Positions 12,826 through 25,323 of a DNA stretch of 64,000 nucleotides are shown piece after piece. The translations under genes and the position numbers were made by a program. Positions within the stretch are counted from its first letter, which is position 1. Each line of letters opens with the position of its first letter. A model generated the notes under the pieces. That model ran no database searches. It saw only the letters and a program-made list of their open reading frames with translations, and was not told where the DNA came from. This stretch comes from Odiellus spinosus (lineage: Eukaryota; Arthropoda; Arachnida; Opiliones; Phalangiidae): NCBI GenBank assembly GCA_963920705.1, contig OY987233.1, positions 8,546,001-8,610,000 of the forward strand. The letters are read 5' to 3'.

Positions 12826-14319
12826 AGGGCGCCATCTATTTGCAACAGGCTCAGTCTCGTTTTTAAATGAAAAATGCTTTAATTATTTTAATTATTTCTT
12901 AGGTAAACCGTAAACGAACGATAAAATAATGCCAAGTCATCCGGAATTGACGTGAATTCAGGCCGACATCGATGGATTAAGCTCAAACGCGTCTGAAAGA
13001 CCATTCACGTAATTATATTCAACCCCTACACGCTGATCCGAAAGTATGGCAAAGGCTACCAACGAGTTCTAGTACCTTCTAAGGCACCATGAGTGTGATG
13101 AAATTTTCGCGGTGGTGAAATTTTTTTTTCCGAACCGCACGAAGTGTGAACATTCCTGACCAACGCGTTATTTTGGATATAATAATCTCAAACAGCATTC
13201 ATCGTAGATCTTCAAACTGGTAAGTTTTTATATAAATTAGATGTTTTGGTATTTTTTTCTGGGGATAGGCCTATTAGTTTTATCGTGGTTATGTAAGATA
13301 TTGAATTTAAATAATTTAATACTCACGGTTGAGAATTGAGTGTAATATGAATTAGTTTAATTTTGGTTCCTTCTACTTTCTGCTCGTAAATTTGTCTACT
13401 TTACAATTATTCCGAAGATAGATTACCAAGTGAGGTAACTTTAATTTAAATCTGAAATTTCTTCTATCGAAATTGCCAATTTGTGATACTTGACACGAGA
13501 TTTTTGGCGAGTTGGACCAAGGATTTTTTTCATACGTAGGCTGATAACTTTTAGAGGCCTCCATTTTTGTCGTAGCTGTTTGAAGCCCCTTTTGTTTGTT
13601 TTCTAATTCTAAGCAGGCTGGGAAATAAGGATTATTTTTAAACTGGACTTGCGGCCAGTAGAGCCTAAGCAGTTTTATTAAAAAACTGGACATTGGCCAG
13701 TAACAATTTTCATGAGCTTGACAATCTGTCATTATGACGTAGGAATATGACGTCACTATGACGTAGGCTAAGAAACAAAACAAAATTTTGGAATTAATTA
13801 ACTGGCCACAAGGCCAGTAGACCCCCTAGAATTTAATTTTTAAACTGGCCCAGCTAATTTTTAAACTGGACTTTTGTCCAGTAAAACCGCCTTATTTCCC
13901 AGCCTGATTCTAAGCCCCTTTGAGTGTATTTTGTGGCCCCTTTGACATTTACACGCAGGATATAGGCAGCTACTAAGCCTCGGTCTGATTACAAATAGGA
14001 TAAATATGTTTGAGCCGTTTTATTTTCTATGGAAGATTGATTTACATAACATAATTTAAAATGAAAATTAGATGCCTACGTAATCTTTAGAAGCATGCTC
14101 TGCTTTTTAATTAACTTTGGATCATTTTAAGTTGCCGTTGTTTGACACATCGGCGCTTTCGAATGTAGTATTTTATGTAATAGCAGTTTTGAAGGTTCGT
14201 TTCCTGGGCAAACATTCGCTAGGTTTAAGTTCGCACTGTTCGCTAACGGACGAAATTGTTTTCGAAATCGCTTTTCGATGAAACACTTCTTAAATTGACG
14301 AATTCGATGGGCAACGGAT
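12826..14319. other. Intergenic region with short AACTGGNC hairpins
   Basis: No gene recognised. Between about 13600 and 13910 several short hairpins repeat the words AACTGGAC, TGGCCAGTA and GTCCAGTAAAA, suggesting a diverged foldback repeat. A 136-codon open frame on the minus strand (13373-13783) overlaps these hairpins and shows no known domain. Confidence 0.35.
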
Positions 14320-14945
14320 ATTGGGGTACAAATATAATGATGAATTATGACAATAGATGGCGCGCCTGCGCCTCACTCTATCTATCCACGTATTACAGCC
14401 GTGAGCCGTTGCTACGGGAAATGCGTCGAGTATCGAAGCGCGAGGGGAGGGGTTTCCGCCTAGTATGTCTCTCTCGTCGTAGCTTAGCCAATCAGAATAG
14501 CATCAGAATAGGTACTACCAGAAGCCGATGAAACCCTCCTTTGAAGTCTACTACTCTAATGTTCCATATAGCGCTCCTCTCTGTATGGTAAAATTCCCAA
14601 TTTTACGAGATCGGAGGGGTCCTACTTCATACCCCCTGTCTACGGAAAATTGGAAATTCTCTCTCTCCACAAACGACGACGTTTTTTGACGAACTCCAAG
14701 GCTGCTAGAGATATTCGCTCGACGAACTCCCGCTCCGAAAATATCTACCGTTAGGAGGCGTACGAATCGCGCTTTTTGAAACTAACCCATACAGATAGGG
14801 GTAGACAAGACTCAGGAGTAATATACTTCAAAGGAGGGTTTCATCGGCTTCTGGTACTACGATAGCGAGATCGGCTCGTAAACAGTGTACCCCATTGGTG
14901 CGCTGCCCCTTCGAGTTCCTCTTTAATTTCGAATTCGTCTATTTA
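14320..14945. mobile_element. Family F element interrupted by a nested G element (copy F1)
   Basis: Begins ATTGGGGTACAAATATAATG and ends with TGTACCCCATTGGTGCGCTG plus a conserved tail TTTCGAATTCGTCTATT. The interior includes GATGGCGCGCCTGCGCCTCA and TAGCTTAGCCAATCAGAATAG. The G element at 14519-14853 splits it, and removing G and one GTACTAC restores continuity with F2 and F3. It lies just beyond the GBA stop codon. Confidence 0.8.
14519..14853. mobile_element. Family G MITE nested in F1, 7-bp target duplication
   Basis: 335 bp with perfect terminal repeats starting CAGAAGCCGATGAAACCCTC, flanked by GTACTAC at 14512-14518 and 14854-14860. The target is inside a family F copy, so G inserted after F. 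A second copy begins at 63909 at the right edge. No coding sequence seen. Confidence 0.92.
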
Positions 14946-15044
14946 GCGAAAAAAAGTAGGCTAAGTGCTCGTTCGATCCTCTATTTCAAATGAGCACGCA
15001 CAGGCCTTCTAAAAATTACGTAGGCATTTACCTAACTATTATGT

Positions 15045-18000
15045 TTAATAATAATCGCCAGCGAAATTCTTATAAAACGGTCGACCATAGGAATGATCAT
15101 AGGGTAGTAGTATATTTGGCCACCAGACGTAGCTTTGTAGAGACGATGCTGGTACAGTATTTTCTACGTACATGTTGTTTTCCTGGCGTATATTAATATT
15201 AACCGGGGCGGTATTGCTGCGAATAAGAGCGTAATTTGTGTCATTATGTTTTTGTTAATACATCCGATTAGTTAAAAGTTTACCGGTTTAAAATATGTAC
15301 AACTATGCCATTATCAGGTCTTTGAAAGGCAACCACTTCTAGGTCAGTTTCTGTAGAGGAGTTTAATACGCTCTCAATGTGAACAGAATTTCTGGGGAGT
15401 AATTTACTACAAAAAGAGAATTAAGTTAATCAGATTAAATTACTAATCTCATTTCAAGTCGATTTTGGGGTTTGTATAGTAAATGCGACAATTGGCAAAG
15501 CAGTGCAACTTAATTTAGATATCTAGGCAACTTCAAAACGTAACTTGGGCAACTTCAAAACGTAACTTGGGCAACTTCAAAACGTAACTTGGGCAACTTC
15601 AAAACGTAACTTGGGCAACTTCAAAACGTAACTTGGGCAACTTCAAAACGTAACTTGGGCAACTTCAAAACGTAACTTGGGCAACTTGGGCAACTTCAAA
15701 ACGTAACTTGGGCAACTTCAAAACGTAACTTGGGCAACTTCAAAACGTAACTTGGGCAACTTCAAAACGTAACTTGGGCAACTTCAAAACGTAACTTGGG
15801 CAACTTCAAAACGTAACTTGGGCAACTTCAAAACGTAACTTGGGCAACTTCAAAACGTAACTTGGGCAACTAAAGACCTATATTTCTCTTGGGTAATTTC
15901 TAAAGACTTATATTTCTCTTGGGTAATTTCTAAAGACGTATATTTCTCTTGGGTAATTTCTAAAGACGTATATTTCTCTTGGGTAATTTCTAAAGACGTA
16001 TATTTCTCTTGGGTAATTTCTAAAGACGTATATTTCTCTTGGGTAATTTCTAAAGACGTATATTTCTCTCGGGTAATTTCTAAAGACGTATTTTCTCTCG
16101 GGTAATTTCTAAAGACGTATATTTCTCTCGGGTAATTTCTAAAGACGTATATTTCTCTCGGGTAATTTCTAAAGACGTATATTTCTCTCGGATAATTTCT
16201 AAAGACGTATATTTCTCTCGGGTAATTTCTAAAGACGTATATATCTCTCGGATAATTTCTAAAGACGTATATATCTCTCGGGTAATTTCTAAAGACGTAT
16301 ATATCTCTCGGGTAACTTCTAAAGACGTATATTTCTCTCGGGTAACTTCTAAAGACGTATATATATCTCTCGGGTAACGTCTAAAGACGTATATATATAT
16401 CTCTCGGGTAACGTCTAAAGACGTGTGTATATATATATATATATATATCTCGGGTAACTTCTAAAGACATATATCTTTCTAAGTTAGGTTAGGTTAGGTT
16501 AAAGACTTATATTTCTCTTGGGTATCTTTAAGACACCTCTTTAAACAAATAACTTTGATGCTAACCTGAAATGCGCTAATACATAATACATTGGTTGTTT
16601 GTAATACTCGTTGGCTGTTGTGTTTATGATTATCGGTGAATCGACAAAGTTGCTAACTATATTAGGCCCGCCTTCTTCATCGAGAGCCAAGTTCCAATCG
16701 ACCCAACCACTAGTAGAATGTTGTAGATCCTAAGCAAAGGAATTCCAGATTAAAAATTTCTTATCTCGTGGCTTTAAAATGATCGTATTATAATGGGTAC
16801 TTCAATGATATCATGGGCGTACAGGGCTCCTCTGTCCCAGCTTCCTAATATAACTGGATTGCCGGTTCTTGGTCCATTACAAGCTTCCGTTGACATGATG
16901 AACTTTTTAGGGTGATCCTTTTTGAGGTCGTCTAATACTTTCGGATCTGATTCGTTGTTTAAATACCAATGAAACGCGATTCCAGCCGAGTACTTGTCTC
17001 CCAATGCGCTGTCAAGCGTCTACGTGATTGGGAGAAATAATTAAATAAAATACCACAGCTGTAATGTCGTATTGAATAATGTAGAAACTAATTTGAAGTT
17101 TCATGAACTCCAAATGGAAATTGAGTAAAAATTCATATTTTATAATCGCCATTTCCGAAATTCCCCGGAATACTACGTCATCACTATGTTTGCGTAATTT
17201 CGCTATTGTATTGAGTCTGCAGTTGATTCTCATTCCGTTCTGGCACTAGTTATAAGATCGCTTTCACGCGGTCTTTTTCGCAAAAGTACTTAATCCAGAA
17301 AATCTTACTTTTGGTATGGAATTTATCGTTAATTACGTTCCAGTACTTATACAAAAAAGAACGCGCGAAAGCTACCTTATCTCTGGTGCCAGAAAGCGCG
17401 AGAATTAACTGTAAGCTCTATACAATAGGAAAATAACACGACCATAGTGATGACGTAGTATTGCGGGAAATTTTTATTTTAAAAATTTCGAAAATGGCGA
17501 TTATAAAATATGTATTTTTACTGTCGCTGTAATTTGTTTCTATGACATATGTATATATATTTTGAATCGTTTTTAAACGATCTTTCCGAAAATGCTACTC
17601 ATTTTACATTTGGAGTTCAAGAAAAATTCGTTACAGCCTCCCTTTAGAAAAAAACTGCGAAAAAAAAAACTTGTTCCAGCCGTTAGTCTTTAGTGTAACT
17701 ATTGGTACATTACCGGTTCAACGTAATCTGGGAGATACGGTCTTTGGTCATCGTGAAGCATTATTTTAATATATTCAGGGCCGTAATAGTTGCGTTCAAG
17801 AATAGGCCCTAAGAATTGGTTCAAGAATATTTTCGAAGTCTCGTTTGTGAAACCCAATGTTTGAAATGGAAAATCTTCAATAAATCCGTCTGCGGGTTGA
17901 TTATCCATTGTCAGACCCCAGAATTGTAATCCTTCTTTCTGATAATGTCTTAAAAACCTTTAGAAATGAGAATGTTAGTTATATTTTTCATTGGTTCTTT

Positions 18001-21000
18001 ATAGATTAAAGGGATACTATTAGCCGAAATGAAGTATATTGTTTCTGATTCCTTTTGTAAAAATATGCTCCCCTGAATTGTTTCATAACTTTTGTAGTAC
18101 AAATACTATAACAATTTTTTTTTTTTAATTTTTATATCCTAAACATGCATTTGAATTTCTCTAACACTGTCAACGAGCCAATCAGAACCTTGGTTTAAAT
18201 CTTAAATTGAAACCAAGATCTCTACATTATCAGTTAGATGTGGCCTTGGCTTCTACGATCTTACTTCGATAGAACCTCGTGTAATTGGCCCATGGCTCTG
18301 ATTGGTTCTTTCGCAACAGTGAAAAAATCAAATACATAGCTAAGCCTAAGTTTTAAATAATTAATTTTAACTGAAATATCTTGTTATCAAAAATGTGAAA
18401 AAATTCAGTAGGATATATTTAATTACAAGTAACAAGAGAAAAAATTAAAATGGAAATAATATTTTCACCTAATAACTTCCCTTTAACATGACGATCGGTC
18501 TATAACATTAGACGCTAACGCGTCTACTGAATACGCTTAAAGAGGTGTAATATGTTTTACGCCTACTTGACGAAGTAATTCGCGAATGTAGTGTAGTATT
18601 GGTCTCCTGGCTTCAATGTGCCAGCGCCAGTCTCGTTATTGTTGGTTTTCATCCAGTAAGGTGGTGCCCAGGGTGTCGCGAATAGATATAGACTGTCGTA
18701 ATTACAATACGAGTTCGCCTTTTTGATATACGGTATCTGTGAAAAATCATACAATGGGAATAGCCAAGCTTTGGTACTGATGCTTGAAATTCTACTGTTG
18801 ACGTTTTGTTTGAAATTTTGTTTTACAATTATAACTTAATAGCTTAATACTATCAGCAAAGGTCCCTGTAAATGTACCAGCAAATTCTGATTCGAGACAC
18901 CCTAGCGGCCGCAGTCGCCGTGTAAATAGTGAACGGAGGAAGCGACACTCTGCGGAGAAATTCCGAAGTTACGAGGGAAGACAATATAGGCAAGCGTGGC
19001 CCGCCTAAATTCCGTCCCTGTCTCCCGACTCTAAATATCGTGGAAGAGTCCAAACCACTCGAACCAGACAGGGGTGATGACTTTTTTCGCTATTTTTAAT
19101 TGATGGGCTATGACTTAAAACTGGACCTTTGCTGATAGTAGTAAGCTACGTGGCGTTGTTTACTTTTATGGAATAAAGTGATAGACGTTTCACGGGATTT
19201 GTTAAAAGTGTCTTGGATATACAAACCTTGAATTTATAGTCTTCCATGGCTAGTTTGAAATTTTTCAATTCAAAGTCATATGGAGTGTCGTCGTAAGAGT
19301 AAAAACGTGTGGAGAAATCCGTGCTTGCCATGGGAACTCTGCCCATATTATATTGGGAACCTTGAAAATGTTTCGAATGTGTTAAAGTGCAGGTGTCGTA
19401 TGAGTTAAAGGTGACACTTAATGGCCCTATCTGCTCAGAAATTGGCCCTTTTAAATTCTCTTCCCTTATGAACACAGCCTAGATTTGAATGTACCATTAA
19501 TTAGGGTCAACGTCGTCTGCTAAGTTAGAAAAGAAGCGACTTTAAAGGGGCTTTAAAACGCATTTAGTCCCTTGAAAGGGTGAATGCTTCCTAACAACAA
19601 GTGTTTTTTTTATCGATTCCTTAAATAGGCCTAATCCACAAGTAACAAAAAATTACATACAAATATTAAACTAGAAATAAATTTAAAACTTACCCGGACA
19701 AATAGGCTTAGCTGGATTCATGGAGACCCAGAATTTCTTCGCATTAATGGGTCAGCGACCAATGAGCAAATGCTCGTCGTTAAGGCGAGATCTCGATGAG
19801 ACTTACAATAACATTCGATCGGTCACTGTCCTATGAATGCGAAGTAATTCAGGATCTCCATGAATCCAGCTAAGCCTTTTTTCCGGGTAAGTTTTAAATT
19901 TATTTCTAGTTTTTCTAAAATATTTGTTTGCTAACTTTTTTAGGCGTATTTAACCGATTAGGAAACGATACAAAAAAATCACTTGTTAGGATGCATTCTC
20001 CCTTTAAGAGCATATGGTTAATAGAATACGCTTGTGCAACAAAATCTTTTAAACGTGGGGATAGAACTGATATGGCGCGGAACATCGGTCCGTGACATTT
20101 AGGGACCGCCTTTTTGGTGCCAGGGCACTTAGGCCCAATGCCTTTTGGGAGCTGGATCATTTACGAGCCGTGAGAATTTGGTGCCAATTGTAAATATTTG
20201 TGATCTGAAAATGACTTAAAACATTCTAAAAGTAGCAAGCAATTTCCTTGCACTCTAGAGCAGTATAACAAAAGCCCCCCCCCCCCCCAAAATCAAAACC
20301 GTAGAAAATGTCTTCTAGGTGGTCAACCATGTGTTCCATGGCAATACATATCATAAAGTTTTAGCTTTAATTACCATCTGCAGCGTAATAATTTCTTATG
20401 AGCGTGTCTTGAAGTGATGGTGATAATTTAGCGATGTTTAGTCCGGCACTATCCGTGAAGGCTCCTCCGAAACCGATAATGTTTTGGTAACGATGAGACG
20501 TATTGATCTCTATCGTCACTGCATCTTTAGTAATTACGCAACGTAACATCAATTAGTTACCCAATCAGTAAAACGCTGTTTTTAATATACGTAATGACAA
20601 AAGTCTATCACTTTATTCAATTAAAGTAACCAGCGCCCCGTAGCTTACTACTATCAGCAAAGGCCAGCAGTTTTACGTGATAGCGCATCACTTAAATCTA
20701 GCCCAAAAAGTCATCACCCCTGTCTGGCTCGAGTGATTTGGACTCTTCCTGGATATTTTGAGTCGCTCCGCGCTTGGCTATATTGTCTTCCCTCCCAACT
20801 CCGGAATGTCTCCAAAGAGTGGCGCTGTCGTTACATTTACCCGGACCTTTGCTGATAGTATTAAGCTACGGAGCGTTGTTTACTTTATTGAATAAAGTGA
20901 TAGACTTTTGGTAATGATTTAAACTTACCAGTGTTTGATTTTAAATCGGCATAACGTTTGGCCCTGGTAGAACTCCTTGAAAATCGACCGGAACTTTTAC

Positions 21001-24000
21001 CGGTTTGGTAGATCAAAACCGACCCGTCTATGGCGTCCAACGGTCCAACTTTTGGTAAAGTGTCACAATACGTCGAGTTGCAAACGCAGACGAAACTGTC
21101 TGATTTGTATGTGCGTGGGGCGCATGGTTGACTCGTGACTGGAAATTTAAAATCATACTTTACAATGTTTATTTTTCTTTAAAACACATTTCCCTTTCGT
21201 GCCAAAATATCTACGGTCACACTAGCATTTCTTAATCGATTTGAGACGGTAAAATCAAACCGATATTCAAATCGCCAGGAATCGTTCCGGAATGGTTCCG
21301 GAGCAGTTTCAAGAAATATAATTGATTCGAGAAATCACCGTTTCCCGTTCACACGACTCTAGCGAAACGTTTTGAAACGGTTTAAATCGATTCAAATTTA
21401 ATGTGTGAGCAGTCTTTGTGTCGGAATAGTCCTGGTCGATTTGCCGGAAATGGGCCCTTGTCTCATAGCCGCGCCGCCATCTTTTTGTAGTAACAGGTTG
21501 CCAGACTATTCCTAATTTTATTTCCCACAAACCAAATTCAAGTTGTTAGTCCAACGCTTCCTATATGATAAAGTATAGGAGGCGTTGGTTAGTCTGTAGC
21601 TATTTTCACACTACAAAAAGATGGCGGACGATCACGTGACAAAACGTTTTCCCCGCCAAAATTTTCGCGAGGTTCTCTAGACTTCCGGTTTTGGAAATCG
21701 ACCAGGACTATTGTGGGTTGTCGAAGGTGAAAAGCAGCTTGGATTAACTTGTAGTTCAATGGCGACCGTAGAAAAAGAGTGTATTTAGTAATGTTGGGTA
21801 AAAAATAAGCTTCCATTTTGAAGGCAAAAATCCCCCTAACGATTTTGATGAAATTTTGCACAGAGCATCTATATTCAAAGGCCTAGTATGAACGCGGCTT
21901 TAACCTCTTTCCAAAAAGTGTACGAAGATGTCCTACCCTAACTTTTTAGTTCTCCTTTTAGGAAACATATTCGTATCAGGAAAACTTGTTAGACATAAAA
22001 CTAAATCTTCTCATATATAACAATAAGCAATCGAAACAGCTGGCGATTCCGGATAATTTCAACTTTATTAATTTATTGTTTAGGCGTCCACTATAAGTAC
22101 TTTTGTCTGTTGCAAATTTGCAATAACGGTTTTTTGCACAGTCGTAGATAAACATATTTCGATTAATTCTTTTTCACAGAACATACTATTCGAGGCTTAA
22201 AGGGTCGAATGCAACCTAACAACAAAATAATTTTTTATCGATTCCTTTTCGTTTAAATAGAGATAATCCGCCAATAAAAAGTATACAAATCAAATATTAA
22301 ACTAGGAATAAATTTAAAACAGGAGGAAAATAGGCTTAGCTGGATTCATGGCGACCCTGAATTTATTCGCATTGATGGGTCACCGACCAATGAGGCGAGA
22401 TCTCAATGCGAAGAAATTCAGGCTCTTCTTGAATCCAGCTAAGCTTATTTTAATCTGATTTGTAATTTAATATTTGTGTACAATGTTTTTACGGGTGGAT
22501 TTATTTAAACGATAAAGAAACGATAAAAACATCACTGGGTCATTCCACACGGGTTCGAACACTCATGTTACCATGGGTCGGGCGATTTTAATGAAATTTT
22601 ACATACGTTAATTTCCGGCTATTTGATGGTCAAATCCCAGTTTTTAGCCCAAAATATTGATTAGAAAAAAAAAACTACAGGCTTTTGAAAATACCCCCCG
22701 TTTTTAGATGTACGCCATGACGATATTCGTACCCCTAAACATTATGGCGAATAACTTTTCCCCAGTTTGATCAAATCTCCTAATATTTTCAATTTTAAGG
22801 TAATATGTAGCATAGATTTCATTAGTGCTAACGAAATGTTTCTATCTTTAATAGTGTTCTCGCAAATAGGGGTCCTTTCCAAAATTTTGAAGAAGGGGGG
22901 GGGGGTCAACTTCGAAGCGCAGCTCTGAAAAAGGCGCAACTTCAATTTTTAATTTTTTGCCAGTTATAGATAGCCCTATACCTAGGCTTTAATTTCATAT
23001 CCAATTTGTTTGTGATATTTGGGTGCTAAAGGCTGAAAAACGTGAAAAATCAATTTTGAAGAAAAACGCATTTTTTTGGAATTAAATTATTTTTTATTTG
23101 GCCATAAATAATGCTCGCGCATTATCTAGGCATAGTTTGGGCATTTTAAATTTGTAACTCCCCTGTCTGAATGATATTGTAGCGGCACATTATTTAAAGG
23201 GGCAGGTAAAATGCATAAAATGGAATTTACAGGTACAAAACTTTTATCATTTTGAGATTCCGAAGAAACTATCGCGTTACCTTTGTTGCATTTCATTAAT
23301 CTGAGAAAGAAGTGATTTTCTTCTCCATTGGCTTCTTACACTAAGGCACCTACCAATCCTTGTCATATTTGGCCGCTAGATAGTCCCCAACAGAAACAGC
23401 GTCAAATATTAGTGAATTCGGGAGATATCAGTATTCTCAATTATTGCCACCATAACATTTGTACTGTATATATCACGTGAAACTCTCTACATTTTTAATT
23501 CACAATGAGATGTGGGGATAAATTTATGGTGGCTTCGAGCGTCAGTAACAGTGCAAGCCGTGGAAAGACGTTCTTGAAGGAATAGTTGGAGTTCAACATC
23601 CTCTTGAGTAAAACTTAATTTCAAGAAAGTTTTTTTTGACTACCCGTAGAATTGTAAATACGTTAATATTTGGTCCTTTTCGGTGTTTTGCAAGGACGCC
23701 CGGGATACCGAACGCTTCGCTACTTCGCATGGTAAAAGTCCATGTGACGGTACTGGGGGAACAGCCAAGCGTTTGGTATACCGGGTGTACTTGCAAAATA
23801 CCAAAGCGGATCAAATATTAACAACTAAAAGTAACAATTCTACGAATGGTCAGAAAAAAACTATTTTGGAATTAAGTTTTTCTACATTTCGAAAGAGGAT
23901 GTTAAACTCCATCAACTATTCCTTCAAGAACGTCTTTCCACGGCTTGCGCTGTTACTGACGCTCGAAGCCACCATAAATTTATCCCCACATCACACTGTG

Positions 24001-25285
24001 AATTAAAAATGTAGAGAGTTTCACGTGATATATACAGTACAAATGTTATGGTGGCAATAATTGAGAATACTGATATCGCCCGAATGCAATAATATTTGAC
24101 GCTGTTGCTGTTGGGGACTATCTAGCGGCCAAATATGACAAGGATTGGTAGGTGGCCTTAGTGTAAGAAGCCAATGGAGAAGAAAATCACTTCCTTCTCA
24201 GATTAATGAAATGCAACAAAGGTAACGCGATAGTTTCTTCGGAATCTCAAAATGATAAAACTTTTGTATATACCTGTAAATTCCATTTTTATGCATTTTA
24301 CCTGCCCCTTTCAATAATGTGCCGCTACAATATCATTCAGACAGGGGAGTTACAAATTTAAAATGCCCAAACTATGCCTAGATAATGCGCGAGCATTATT
24401 TATGGCCAAATAAAAAATAATTTAATTCCAAAAAAATGCGTTTTTCTTCAAAATTGAGTTTTCACGTTTTTCAAAATTCCTTCTCGAGGTGTGATTTTTA
24501 TGAACATGCCGTCTTATTTTTGTTCGTTCTCGGTTTCCATGAATTAATTCTTGATATAACTTATTCAGTTTTATGAGAACATGAGCTTATGCCTGGAGAA
24601 AATGTTACATTTGACGAAATGTTACCACGCGAGATAGCGGTTCCCTTATCTATTATTCGTGTTTGACATTTAATTAATTTTCTACGTAATCTCTCCGCTG
24701 TTTTTGATTGGCAGGGATTGGAGTTAGCCGAGTAAGGTTGGATCGAATGGCAAACGAAGCTATATCTAGGAAAACGTCCGAACTTGCGGATATATAGATC
24801 AAAGGGAGAATGCATCCCGACCAGTTTTTTTTATCGATTTATTATTGTTAGATAGGCCTAATCTACAATCAGGGTTACCACAGGTCAGGGAAAAAGTCAG
24901 GGAAAAGTCCCGGAATTTTAAAATATTTTAAAAAGTCATGGAAAAGTCACGGAATTTTAAAATATTTTAAAAAGTCATGGAAAAGTCAGGGAATTTAAAG
25001 ATCTTTCAAGAAGCGAGGAAATTAAAATTAGTCTGCAGAAAAGATTTGAAGCTGACCGTGTCAGTTGTATAGATTAGAACAAAGATACGCGTGAAAAAAG
25101 TTTGGCGAACGCGATTATATAAAAATTAAAGGTGAATAATTGGGTAGTATTAGCTGAAACGGTTAGGGAAAAGTGCGGAAAAGGTGAGGGAAGAACCTGG
25201 AAAAGTCAGGGAATTTGAATCTAAAAAAACTGTGGCAACCCTGACAATTAAAAAAAAAACTACGAACAGAAATTGAGCTAGAAAT

Positions 25286-25323
<38 letters not shown>

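Noticed and set aside
13373-13783. 136-codon minus-strand frame downstream of GBA
   Set aside because: It spans AACTGGAC/GTCCAGT hairpin repeats, shows no domain and no matching exon on either side.
14256-14531. 91-codon frame on the plus strand after GBA
   Set aside because: It is made of family F sequence. The same words give different frames at 45538 and 60318.
22545-22560. GGGTTCGAACACTC, similar to a tRNA B box
   Set aside because: No matching A box or cloverleaf in the 80 bp upstream.
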